Shown piece after piece: positions 19,555 to 26,578 of a stretch of DNA of 64,000 nucleotides. A model generated the notes under the pieces. The model was not told the DNA's origin. It saw nothing but the letters and a program-made list of their open reading frames with translations, and did no database searches. This stretch comes from Alphaproteobacteria bacterium. Its GTDB lineage: Bacteria; Pseudomonadota; Alphaproteobacteria; Caulobacterales; Caulobacteraceae. The stretch's first letter is position 1, and every line of letters begins with the position of its first letter. The DNA lies in NCBI GenBank assembly GCA_018826515.1, contig JAHKAM010000060.1, forward strand, positions 1 through 64,000, written 5' to 3'. The translations under genes were made by a program, and so were the position numbers.

Positions 19555-20994
19555 ATGACCGACGCCGCCCAAACCGCGACCGCAAACCCCGCCACGCGCC
19601 GCAGCAACGGCGTCCTGGCCGCCTTTTCCGCAGCCTGCCTGCCCTATGCCGCGCTGGGCCTGCCAGTCTATGTCACCCTGCCGGAATTCTACGCCAGCCA
19701 TGTCGGCGTCGACCTGGCCCTGGTCGGGGTGATCTTTCTGATCATCCGCATGGCCGACATCGTCATCGATCCGGCGCTCGGCATGGTCATCGACCGGACG
19801 AACAGCCGCTTCGGCCGCTATCGTCTGTGGATGGGGCTGGCCGCGCCCGTGCTGATGCTGGCCGTGGGCATGCTCTTCATGGCCAAACCGGGCGCCGGGG
19901 CCGCCTGGCTGACCGTGTGGCTGGTGGTGCTGTCGCTGGGTTTTTCGGTCAGTCTGCTGTCGCAGGTCAGCTGGGCCTCGGCCCTGTCCTCGGACTACAA
20001 CCAGCGCTCGCGCATCTACGGCTGGTGGCAGACGGCCAACATCATCGGCGTCCTGGCCGTGCTGATGGTGCCGGTGCTGGTGCAGAACATGGGCTGGGGC
20101 GACTACGCCCGCGCGGTGCAGTGGCAGGGCTGGTTCATCATCATCGCCCTGCCCCTCTCGCTGGCGGTGACCTTCGCCTTCACCCCGGAGCCCCCTCCCG
20201 GACCCGCGAGCGCCGCCGAGACCCGGTTCGGCTATCTGGCCCTGTTCAAACGCCCGGTGATCCAGCGGCTGCTGGGAGCGGACCTGGCCCTGGGCGTGGC
20301 GCGGGGCGTGGTCGGGGCGCTGTTCTTCTATTTCTTCGAGGCCGCCCGCGGTTTCGAGCGCGCCGAGACCTCGATCCTGCTGCTGGTCTATTTCGTCTTC
20401 GGCCTGTTCGGCGCCCCGGTGTGGAGCTGGCTGGCCGTCAAACTCGGCAAGCACCGGGCGTTGATCTGGGCCTGCGTCTATTTCGCCGTCACCCTGATGT
20501 TCGCCGCCTTCCTGGCCCCGGCGCTGGTCGAGCCGGCGCAGGGCGTGCTGGAGGCCATGACCGGCCGGCCGGCGCCGTACGCCGATCTGCTGATGGCCGG
20601 GGCGATGGTGGCGTTGGTCGGCCTGGCCTTCGCCTCGGGGGACCTGCTGTTGCGGGCGATGATGGCCGACGTCAGCGATCAGGTGCGGCTGGACGACGGC
20701 GCTGACCGCACGGGCCTGCTGTTCTCGATCCTGACCGCCACCAGCAAGCTCGGCTACGCGGTCTCGGTCCTGACCTTCGCCGGCCTGCAGATGGCCGGGT
20801 TCGATCCGGGACTGGGCGAAGAAAACGCCGGTCCGGCGCTGATGTGGCTGCAGATCATGTTCGCCGGCCTGCCGGCCCTCTGCCTGCTGCTGGCGGCCGT
20901 GGCCCTGCACCGCTATCCGCTGGACCAGGATCGCCACGCCGAGATCCGCGCCGCGCTCGAGGCGCGCGGAGCAACGCCGCAGGCCGGTTCATGA
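19555..20994 (+). CDS. MFS transporter, glycoside-pentoside-hexuronide (GPH) type
   Basis: About 479 aa with twelve predicted membrane helices. The motif IDRTNSRFGRYRLWMG after the second helix is diagnostic of the GPH:cation symporter family, which transports sugars or related solutes with Na+ or H+. A second-half counterpart with DLLLRAMMADVSDQ matches the family pattern. I prefer ATG at 19555 (TDAAQTATANPATRRSN); an ATG 45 nt upstream is also open and neither has a clear Shine-Dalgarno. It overlaps mazG as ATGA. Substrate unknown. Confidence 0.85.
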   Translation: MTDAAQTATANPATRRSNGVLAAFSAACLPYAALGLPVYVTLPEFYASHVGVDLALVGVIFLIIRMADIVIDPALGMVIDRTNSRFGRYRLWMGLAAPVLMLAVGMLFMAKPGAGAAWLTVWLVVLSLGFSVSLLSQVSWASALSSDYNQRSRIYGWWQTANIIGVLAVLMVPVLVQNMGWGDYARAVQWQGWFIIIALPLSLAVTFAFTPEPPPGPASAAETRFGYLALFKRPVIQRLLGADLALGVARGVVGALFFYFFEAARGFERAETSILLLVYFVFGLFGAPVWSWLAVKLGKHRALIWACVYFAVTLMFAAFLAPALVEPAQGVLEAMTGRPAPYADLLMAGAMVALVGLAFASGDLLLRAMMADVSDQVRLDDGADRTGLLFSILTATSKLGYAVSVLTFAGLQMAGFDPGLGEENAGPALMWLQIMFAGLPALCLLLAAVALHRYPLDQDRHAEIRAALEARGATPQAGS

Positions 20995-21791
20995 GCGACT
21001 CCACGCCGCGCCCGATCGACCGCCTGATCGGCATCATGGCGAAGCTGCGCGCCCCGGTCGGCGGATGCCCGTGGGACGTGGAGCAGACCTTCGCCACCAT
21101 CGCCCCCTATACGATCGAGGAGGCCTATGAGGTCGCCGACGCCATCGAGCGGGGCGACATGGACGAACTGAAGTCCGAGCTCGGCGACCTGCTGTTCCAG
21201 ACGGTCTTCCACGCCCGCATGGCCGAGGAACAGGGGCTGTTCGCCTTCGACGACGTGGCGAACGCCATCGCCGACAAGCTGGAGCGGCGGCATCCCCACG
21301 TCTTCGGGGACGAGGCGGCCAAGGTTGACGGCGTGGCGCAGAAGGCGCGGTGGGAGGACATCAAGGCGGCCGAACGGGTCGCCAGGGCCCAGCACGGCGC
21401 CCTGGACGACGTGCCGGTCGGCCTTCCGGCCCTGGCGCGGGCGGCGAAATTGACCAAGCGGGCGGCCCGCGTGGGCTTCGACTGGCCCTCGACCGACGAG
21501 GTGTTCGACAAGCTGGACGAGGAGGTCGCCGAGCTGCGGGTCGAGATCGCCGCCGGAGACCTCGACAAGGCGCGGGACGAGGTCGGGGACCTGCTGTTCG
21601 TGGTCGCCAATCTGGCGCGGAAACTGGGGGTGGAGCCGGAGGATGCGTTGCGCGGGGCGAATGCGAAATTCGTGCGGCGGTTCGGCTTTATCGAGGCCGA
21701 GCTGGCGAAGGACGGGCGCGGACCGGAACAGAGCGATCTGGCCGAGATGGACGGGCTCTGGGACGCGGCCAAGGCGGCGGAGCGGGGGTGA
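20991..21791 (+). CDS. mazG: Nucleoside triphosphate pyrophosphohydrolase MazG
   Basis: 266 aa, the full two-domain MazG length. The N-terminal domain has GGCPWDVEQTFATIAPYTIEE with the EExxE/ExxD metal motif, and the C-terminal domain has KLDEEVAELRVEI followed by DEVGDLLFVVANLAR. It hydrolyses NTPs to NMP and pyrophosphate as nucleotide housekeeping. ATG at 20991 overlaps the transporter stop. Its TGA is immediately followed by CCCCTCCACCA, the start of a palindromic repeat. Confidence 0.96.
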   Translation: MSDSTPRPIDRLIGIMAKLRAPVGGCPWDVEQTFATIAPYTIEEAYEVADAIERGDMDELKSELGDLLFQTVFHARMAEEQGLFAFDDVANAIADKLERRHPHVFGDEAAKVDGVAQKARWEDIKAAERVARAQHGALDDVPVGLPALARAAKLTKRAARVGFDWPSTDEVFDKLDEEVAELRVEIAAGDLDKARDEVGDLLFVVANLARKLGVEPEDALRGANAKFVRRFGFIEAELAKDGRGPEQSDLAEMDGLWDAAKAAERG

Positions 21792-21846
21792 CCCCTCCAC
21801 CACGCTGCGCGCGGTCCCCCTCCCCACCAAAGATGGGGAAGAGACA
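21791..21846 (+). repeat. REP-like unit U1, diverged, downstream of mazG
   Basis: It begins ACCCCTCCACCACGCTGCGC directly at the mazG stop and continues through GGTCCCCCTCCCC to GAGAC. It aligns with units U2-U4, but its hairpins are degraded (GCGCGC in place of the ATGCTTCGCAT stem). Confidence 0.75.
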
Positions 21847-21898
21847 GGTTGCTCGCTTCGGTTGCACATCATAGACAGCCGAAGGCGGCATGCCTACC

Positions 21899-21960
21899 GT
21901 CTCCTCCCTGTCGGCGAAGCCGATGGGGAGGGGGACCATGCGAAGCATGGTGGAGGGGTG
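21899..21960 (-). repeat. REP-like unit U2, inverted, ending at the DUF559 start codon
   Basis: Reverse-oriented copy: read on the minus strand it is CCCCTCCACCATGCTTCGCA, then GGTCCCCCTCCCC, then a CGGC-TTC-GCCG hairpin and AGGGAGGAGAC. Two stems are visible, ACCATGC/GCATGGT and CGGC/GCCG. Its outer edge touches the ATG at 21961, so the GGAGGGG in the repeat doubles as the ribosome binding region of that gene. Confidence 0.88.
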
Positions 21961-22320
21961 ATGCCCGCACTGCTGACCGTCGAAAGAGCGCGGGCCTTGC
22001 GACGGCGACTGTCGCCGCCGGAGGCGCGGCTGTGGGTTCGACTACGGGGACGCAAGCTCGCCGGGCTGAAGTTCCGGCGGCAGCATCCGATCGGTCCGTA
22101 CATTCTCGACTTCTACTGCGCGGAGGCGAGACTGGCGGTCGAGGTCGACGGGCAATGCCATGATCATCCGGATCGGATCGCCCACGATCGACGACGCACC
22201 GCCTGGCTACGCGAGCAGAACATTCGGGTGATGCGGCTGGCGGCGGAGAGCGTGCGGGCGGATCTCGACGACGTGCTGGAGTTAATCGCGCGGACCGCGA
22301 GGGAGCAGTGCGGGGCCTGA
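21961..22320 (+). CDS. DUF559 domain protein, predicted PD-(D/E)xK (Vsr-like) nuclease
   Basis: 119 aa. An N-terminal helix RARALRRRLSPPEARLWVRL is followed by KFRRQHPIGPYILDFYCAE and RLAVEVDGQCH. The Asp of ILDFYC and the Glu/Asp of VEVDG fit a PD-(D/E)xK active site as in DUF559/Vsr-like proteins. The family function is unproven. The gene is tightly framed: its ATG abuts inverted repeat U2 and its TGA abuts direct repeat U3, with U1 and U4 outside. It looks like a nuclease carried by, or acting on, a hairpin repeat element. Confidence 0.88.
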   Translation: MPALLTVERARALRRRLSPPEARLWVRLRGRKLAGLKFRRQHPIGPYILDFYCAEARLAVEVDGQCHDHPDRIAHDRRRTAWLREQNIRVMRLAAESVRADLDDVLELIARTAREQCGA

Positions 22321-22383
22321 CCCCTCCACCATGCTTCGCATGGTCCCCCTCCCCATTCGCTTCGCGAACAGGGAGGAGACAGG
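22321..22383 (+). repeat. REP-like unit U3, directly after the DUF559 stop
   Basis: CCCCTCCACCATGCTTCGCA, then GGTCCCCCTCCCC, then a TCGC-TTC-GCGA hairpin, then AGGGAGGAGAC. Its first half is identical to U2 read in reverse complement. The preceding TGA stop is shared in position with the mazG/U1 junction. Confidence 0.88.
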
Positions 22384-22395
22384 TCGCGCCGCCGC

Positions 22396-22449
22396 GTCTC
22401 CTCCCCAAATTCGATGGGGAGGGGGACTGCCCGAAGGGTGGTGGAGGGG
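22396..22449 (-). repeat. REP-like unit U4, inverted, at the hflX 3' end
   Basis: Reverse-oriented unit: GTCTCCTCCCC..., a CCCAAATTCGATGGG-type hairpin, GGGGGACTGCCCGAAGGGTG, then GTGGAGGGG. The hairpin cores differ from U2 but the edges match. It ends 5 nt before the hflX stop codon (22455-22457), so it would lie in the hflX mRNA 3' end. Confidence 0.82.
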
Positions 22450-22454
22450 CGCCC

Positions 22455-23867
22455 CTACCCGAACTGCCGCTCGAACCGTCCCAGCGCCGCCGGGTGCAGT
22501 CGCACCGTTACATGGGTCCGGCCCTCGTCGTCCGTCTCGCGCCCCGTGACCCGCCCGTTCTCATACAACCAGGCCAGGGCCTCGCCCTGCGAGGGGGCCA
22601 GCACCAGCTCGGTCTCCGGATCATCGTCGATGAGGCCGGCGATGGTCTCGCGCAGGGGTTCGATCCCCTCCCCGGTCCAGGCCGAGACGGCGACCGCCTT
22701 GCCGTCGCGGGACAGGCGTTCGGCCTGCCCCAGCACGGCCTCGCGGACCTCGTCGTCGAGCAGGTCGATCTTGTTCCAGACCTCCAGCACCCGGCGGGTC
22801 TTGCCCTCCGGCGTCTCGATCTGCTTCAGCACCGCCTCGACATCCTTCGACTGGGCCTCGCTGTCGGGCGAGGCGATGTCACGGACGTGCAGGATCAGGT
22901 CGGCCTCGCCCACCTCCTCCAGCGTCGCCCGGAAGCTCTCGACCAGTTCGTGCGGCAGGTCGGAGATGAAGCCGACGGTGTCGGCCACGATGGCCGGGCG
23001 GCCCTGCGGCAGGCGGATGGTGCGCTGGGTGGTGTCGAGGGTGGCGAACAGCAGGTCCTTGGCCACCACGTCGGAACCGGTCAGCCGGTTGAACAGGGTC
23101 GACTTCCCGGCGTTGGTGTAGCCGACCAGGGCGATGGTCGGGAACGGGACCTTCTGGCGCTGCTTGCGGTGGAGGCCGCGGGTGCGGCGCACTTCGTCCA
23201 GCTCGACCTTCAGCTTGACGATGCGGTCGGCGATCAGGCGGCGGTCGAGTTCGATCTGGGTCTCGCCGGGGCCGCCCGTCGAGCCGGTGCCGCCCCGCTG
23301 CCGCTCCAGGTGGGTCCAGGTGCGGACGAGTCGGGACTTCTCATAGTCCAGCCGGGCCAGCTCGACCTGCAGCCGGCCCTCCTTGGTGCGGGCGCGACGG
23401 CCGAAGATTTCCAGGATCAGGCCGGTGCGGTCGATGACCTTGCAGTCCCAGGCCTTTTCCAGATTGCGCTGCTGCACCGGCGACAACTGGTCGTCGATGA
23501 CCACGGCCTCGGCCTCGGCGGCGCGAACCAGGGCGGCCAGCTCCTCGACCTTGCCCGAGCCGAACAGGGTGGCGGGGGTGACCTTGCGGATGCGCACGAT
23601 CTCCTCGCCGCGCACGTCGAGGTCCAGCGCGCGGGCGAGGCCGACGGCTTCTTCAAGCCGTTCGACCGACTGGCGCGAGCTTTCGCTGGCGCCGGAGTCG
23701 GAGCGCTCGGGATGGATGACGACCGCCCGGATCAGGGGAACGGCGTGGTCGATGTGTTTGGTGGTCAGGTCTCGGGCTTTCTCTGCGCCGTCATCCTCGG
23801 GCTTGACCCGAGGATCGGATGTTGTGGTGCTGATCGACAGATAGGAAGTCGACGGCCGTTGGGCCAT
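22455..23867 (-). CDS. hflX: GTPase HflX
   Basis: 470 aa ribosome-associated GTPase involved in rescue or splitting of stalled ribosomes. The HflX domain has VTPATLFGSGKVEELAALV, the linker has QRNLEKAWDCKVIDRTGLIL, and the G domain has Walker A GYTNAGKSTLFN, DTVGFISDLPHELVESF and NKIDLL. The first ~30 residues come from a palindromic repeat (peptide SDPRVKPEDDG), so the biological N terminus is uncertain. No ATG, GTG or TTG follows in frame before the conserved RAVVIHPE region, so ATG 23867 is kept. hfq lies upstream, the classic hfq-hflX order. Confidence 0.93.
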   Translation of the reverse strand: MAQRPSTSYLSISTTTSDPRVKPEDDGAEKARDLTTKHIDHAVPLIRAVVIHPERSDSGASESSRQSVERLEEAVGLARALDLDVRGEEIVRIRKVTPATLFGSGKVEELAALVRAAEAEAVVIDDQLSPVQQRNLEKAWDCKVIDRTGLILEIFGRRARTKEGRLQVELARLDYEKSRLVRTWTHLERQRGGTGSTGGPGETQIELDRRLIADRIVKLKVELDEVRRTRGLHRKQRQKVPFPTIALVGYTNAGKSTLFNRLTGSDVVAKDLLFATLDTTQRTIRLPQGRPAIVADTVGFISDLPHELVESFRATLEEVGEADLILHVRDIASPDSEAQSKDVEAVLKQIETPEGKTRRVLEVWNKIDLLDDEVREAVLGQAERLSRDGKAVAVSAWTGEGIEPLRETIAGLIDDDPETELVLAPSQGEALAWLYENGRVTGRETDDEGRTHVTVRLHPAALGRFERQFG

Positions 23868-23922
23868 CCCTGACGCAGGGCCGCACCACGTCTGGCCCTC
23901 GGGTCAAGCCCGAGGGTGACGG
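23788..23922. repeat. Paired palindromic repeats spanning the hflX 5' end
   Basis: Arm 23788-23816 contains CCTCGGGCTTGACCCGAGG and arm 23896-23922 contains CCTCGGGTCAAGCCCGAGG. Each arm is itself a 7-bp hairpin, and the two arms are inverted copies separated by about 80 bp. One arm is translated as part of HflX; the other lies between hflX and hfq. This type of repeat is widespread in alphaproteobacterial genomes, from memory. Confidence 0.85.
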
Positions 23923-23939
23923 TCGAAGGGACGGAGCGA

Positions 23940-24185
23940 TCAGTCCTCGTCGGCGTCGGGCTCGTACAGCTGCACGGGCGCGGACGGCATGATGGTCGAG
24001 ATGGCGTGTTTGTAGACCAGCTGCGACTGGCCGTCGCGGCGCAGCAGCACACAGAAGTTGTCGAACCAGGTCACGATGCCCTGCAGCTTGACGCCATTGA
24101 CGAGAAAGATGGTCAGGGGCGTCTTGGTCTTGCGGACGCTGTTGAGGAAGGTGTCCTGAAGGTTCTTGGACTTGTCTTGCGACAT
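23940..24185 (-). CDS. hfq: RNA chaperone Hfq
   Basis: 81 aa, typical for alphaproteobacteria. Sm1 motif: [20 protein letters not shown]; Sm2 motif: [13 protein letters not shown]. The N terminus [17 protein letters not shown] is also canonical. It forms a hexameric ring that pairs small RNAs with mRNAs. ATG at 24185; the 108-nt gap upstream to the transaminase can hold a promoter. hflX follows. Confidence 0.97.
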   Translation of the reverse strand: MSQDKSKNLQDTFLNSVRKTKTPLTIFLVNGVKLQGIVTWFDNFCVLLRRDGQSQLVYKHAISTIMPSAPVQLYEPDADED

Positions 24186-24293
24186 GGCAGGTTCAGCCTG
24201 TTCTTGCTTGTTCTCCGGCCGAGGGAGCGGCGCGGGGCTGGATCGAATGTCCGGCCCGGCACCTTAGCCACCGCCCGGACGGGGCCGCAACGC

Positions 24294-25157
24294 CTAGATG
24301 GCGTCGCGGCTCGCCTGATCAAGGTAGAGGGTGCGCAACCGGGTGGCGATCGGGCCGGGCTTGCCGTCGCCGATCTTGACCCCGTCGATCGAGGTCGCCG
24401 GCATCACGAAGCCGCTGGCGGACGTGTAGAAAGCCTCCCGGGCGCGTTTGGCTTCGTCGACGCTGAAGGCCCGCTCTTCCAGCTCCAGCCCCTCGTCGGC
24501 GATCAGGGCCATGACCGCCGCGCGGGTGACGCCCTGCAGGATGTTGGCCTGGGTATCCCGCGTCCTCAGCTTGCCGTTCTCGTCCACGATCCAGGCGTTG
24601 GTGGACGAGCCCTCGGTGACCAGCCCCATCTCGTCGACCAGCCAGGCCTCGGCGGCGCCGCGTTCCTTGGCGGCCTGTTTGGCGAGCACATTGGCCAGCA
24701 GGCCGACCGTCTTGATGTCGCACCGGCCCCAGCGGATGTCCGGATGGGTGATCACGGCCACCCCTTTCTTCGCGCTGGCGTTGCCTTTCGACAGCGGCAA
24801 GGAGCGGGCGGTAACCACGACGCTGGGGGCGGTGCCCTCGGGCGGGAACGGGTGGTCGCGGCGGGCCGTGCCGCGGGTGACCTGCAGATAGACCAGTCCC
24901 TCCCGCACCCGGTTTCGCCGCACCGTCTCGTTCAACACCCGCCCCAGGGCCTCGCGCGTCATCGGAATCGGGATGCGCAGTTCATTCAGGCTGCGGTGCA
25001 GACGGGTCATGTGACCGTCGAAATCGGCCAGCCGACCATCGAAGACGGACCAGACCTCATAGACGCCGTCGGCGAACTGGAAGCCGCGATCCTCGACATG
25101 GATCACGGCCTGACCATGCGGCTGGTACTGGCCGTTGACATAGGCGACGCGGCTCAT
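24294..25157 (-). CDS. dat: D-amino-acid transaminase (class IV aminotransferase)
   Basis: 287 aa fold-type IV PLP enzyme. The N terminus SRVAYVNGQYQPHGQAVIHV and GFQFADGVYEVWSVFDGR are typical of Dat. The PLP lysine is in RCDIKTVGLLANVLAKQ and the phosphate-binding region is EMGLVTEGSSTNAW. It probably interconverts D-alanine and D-glutamate for peptidoglycan; a branched-chain role is less likely given the DHPFPPEG arm. ATG at 25157 overlaps the ntrX stop as ATGA, so it is in the ntrYX transcript. Confidence 0.9.
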   Translation of the reverse strand: MSRVAYVNGQYQPHGQAVIHVEDRGFQFADGVYEVWSVFDGRLADFDGHMTRLHRSLNELRIPIPMTREALGRVLNETVRRNRVREGLVYLQVTRGTARRDHPFPPEGTAPSVVVTARSLPLSKGNASAKKGVAVITHPDIRWGRCDIKTVGLLANVLAKQAAKERGAAEAWLVDEMGLVTEGSSTNAWIVDENGKLRTRDTQANILQGVTRAAVMALIADEGLELEERAFSVDEAKRAREAFYTSASGFVMPATSIDGVKIGDGKPGPIATRLRTLYLDQASRDAI

Positions 25158-26569
25158 GCCTCGACGGGCTCCTCAAGATCGTCCTCGCCGCCGCGCGACG
25201 GCGACACGCCCAGCGATTTCAGCTTCCGGTGCAGGGCCGAGCGCTCCATGCCGATGAAGGCCGCGGTGCGCGAGATATTGCCGCCGAAGCGCATGATCTG
25301 GGCGGCCAGATATTCGCGCTCGAACACCTCCCGCGCCTCGCGCAGCGGCAGGGCGATGATGCGCTCGCCGCCGAGGGTGCCGGTCGAATTGGCGTTGGTC
25401 GCCTCCTGCGGCAGCATGTCGGCGCTGATCGGCTCGTCGGGATCGCCGGTGGCGAGGATCAGCAGCCGTTCGACGTTGTTCCTCAGCTGGCGGACGTTGC
25501 CCGGCCAGGGATGGACCTGCAACACGGCGATGGCGTCGTCGCCCATCCGCCGCTTGGTCAGGCCCTGCGAGGCCGACAGGGTGTCGATGAAATAGTCGAT
25601 CAGTTCCTGGATGTCCTCGCGACGTTCCGACAGGGCGGGCACCCGGATCGGCACGACGTTAAGGCGGTGGAACAGGTCCTCGCGGAAGCGGCCCTCGGCG
25701 ATCTCCTGCTTCAGGTCGCGCGAGGTCGAGGTGACCACCCGGATATCGACCTGCACGTCCTGCTCGCCGCCGACCCGGCGGAAGCGCTGTTCGACCAGGA
25801 CCCGCAGGACCCGGCTCTGGCTCTCGCGCGGCATGTCGCCGACATCGTCCAGATAGAGGGTGCCGTTGTGGGCGCGTTCGAAGACGCCGATCTTGCGCGG
25901 GCGGCCGTCGTGGCCCTCCTCGCCGAACAGTTCGAGGTCGAGCCGCTCGGGCGTCATGCCGGCGGCGGCGATGGCCACGAACTCGCCCTTGGAGCGGGCG
26001 CTGGCCTCGTGGATCTGGCGCGCCACCAGTTCCTTGCCCGACCCGGGCGGCCCCGAGATCAGGACCCGGCTGTTGGCGGGGGCGACCTTGGCGATGGTGC
26101 TGCGCAGGGCCTGGGCCGCCGCGGACCGGCCGATAAAGCCGCTGGGAGCCGCCACCTGGGCCCGCAGCCGCCGGTTCTCGCGCTTGAGCGACGACGCTTC
26201 GAGCGCACGTTGAACAACCACGACCAAACGATCGGATTTGAACGGTTTTTCTATGAAGTCATAAGCTCCACGCTGGAGCGCCGTGACCGCCGTTTCGATA
26301 TTGCCGTGACCCGAGATCATCACCACGGGCAGGTCGGGATCCAGCTCCTTGATGACATCCAGCAGTTCCAGACCGTCCAGTCCCCCGCCCTGCATCCAGA
26401 TGTCGAGCAGGGCGAGGGACGGACGCCGGGCCCGGATCGCGGCCAGGGCCTCGTCCGAGTTGGAGGCGACGCGTACGGCGTGGCCCTCGTCCTCGAGCAG
26501 GCCGGAGACCAGCTCGCGGATGTCGGCCTCGTCGTCGACGACCAGAATATCGGCTCCCGTGGATCGCAT
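25154..26569 (-). CDS. ntrX: Response regulator NtrX lacking the GAFTGA loop
   Basis: 471 aa. The receiver domain has acidic pocket VVDDEAD and phosphoacceptor Asp56 (LALLDIW). The AAA+ domain has Walker A GPPGSGKELVARQ, but the position of GAFTGA reads EEGHDGRPRKIG, and Walker B is DDVGDM. It therefore should not activate sigma-54 in the classical way, as I recall for other alphaproteobacterial NtrX. The C-terminal Fis-type helix-turn-helix is ISRTAAFIGMERSALHRKL. ATG at 26569 has GAGG upstream. It is the partner of NtrY (9-nt gap). Confidence 0.95.
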   Translation of the reverse strand: MRSTGADILVVDDEADIRELVSGLLEDEGHAVRVASNSDEALAAIRARRPSLALLDIWMQGGGLDGLELLDVIKELDPDLPVVMISGHGNIETAVTALQRGAYDFIEKPFKSDRLVVVVQRALEASSLKRENRRLRAQVAAPSGFIGRSAAAQALRSTIAKVAPANSRVLISGPPGSGKELVARQIHEASARSKGEFVAIAAAGMTPERLDLELFGEEGHDGRPRKIGVFERAHNGTLYLDDVGDMPRESQSRVLRVLVEQRFRRVGGEQDVQVDIRVVTSTSRDLKQEIAEGRFREDLFHRLNVVPIRVPALSERREDIQELIDYFIDTLSASQGLTKRRMGDDAIAVLQVHPWPGNVRQLRNNVERLLILATGDPDEPISADMLPQEATNANSTGTLGGERIIALPLREAREVFEREYLAAQIMRFGGNISRTAAFIGMERSALHRKLKSLGVSPSRGGEDDLEEPVEA

Positions 26570-26578
26570 ATCGCCTCG

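Noticed and set aside
21791-22449. CRISPR array or insertion sequence at the repeat cluster
   Set aside because: Units are few, inverted in pairs and unevenly spaced, with no cas gene and no transposase; a hairpin repeat element fits better.
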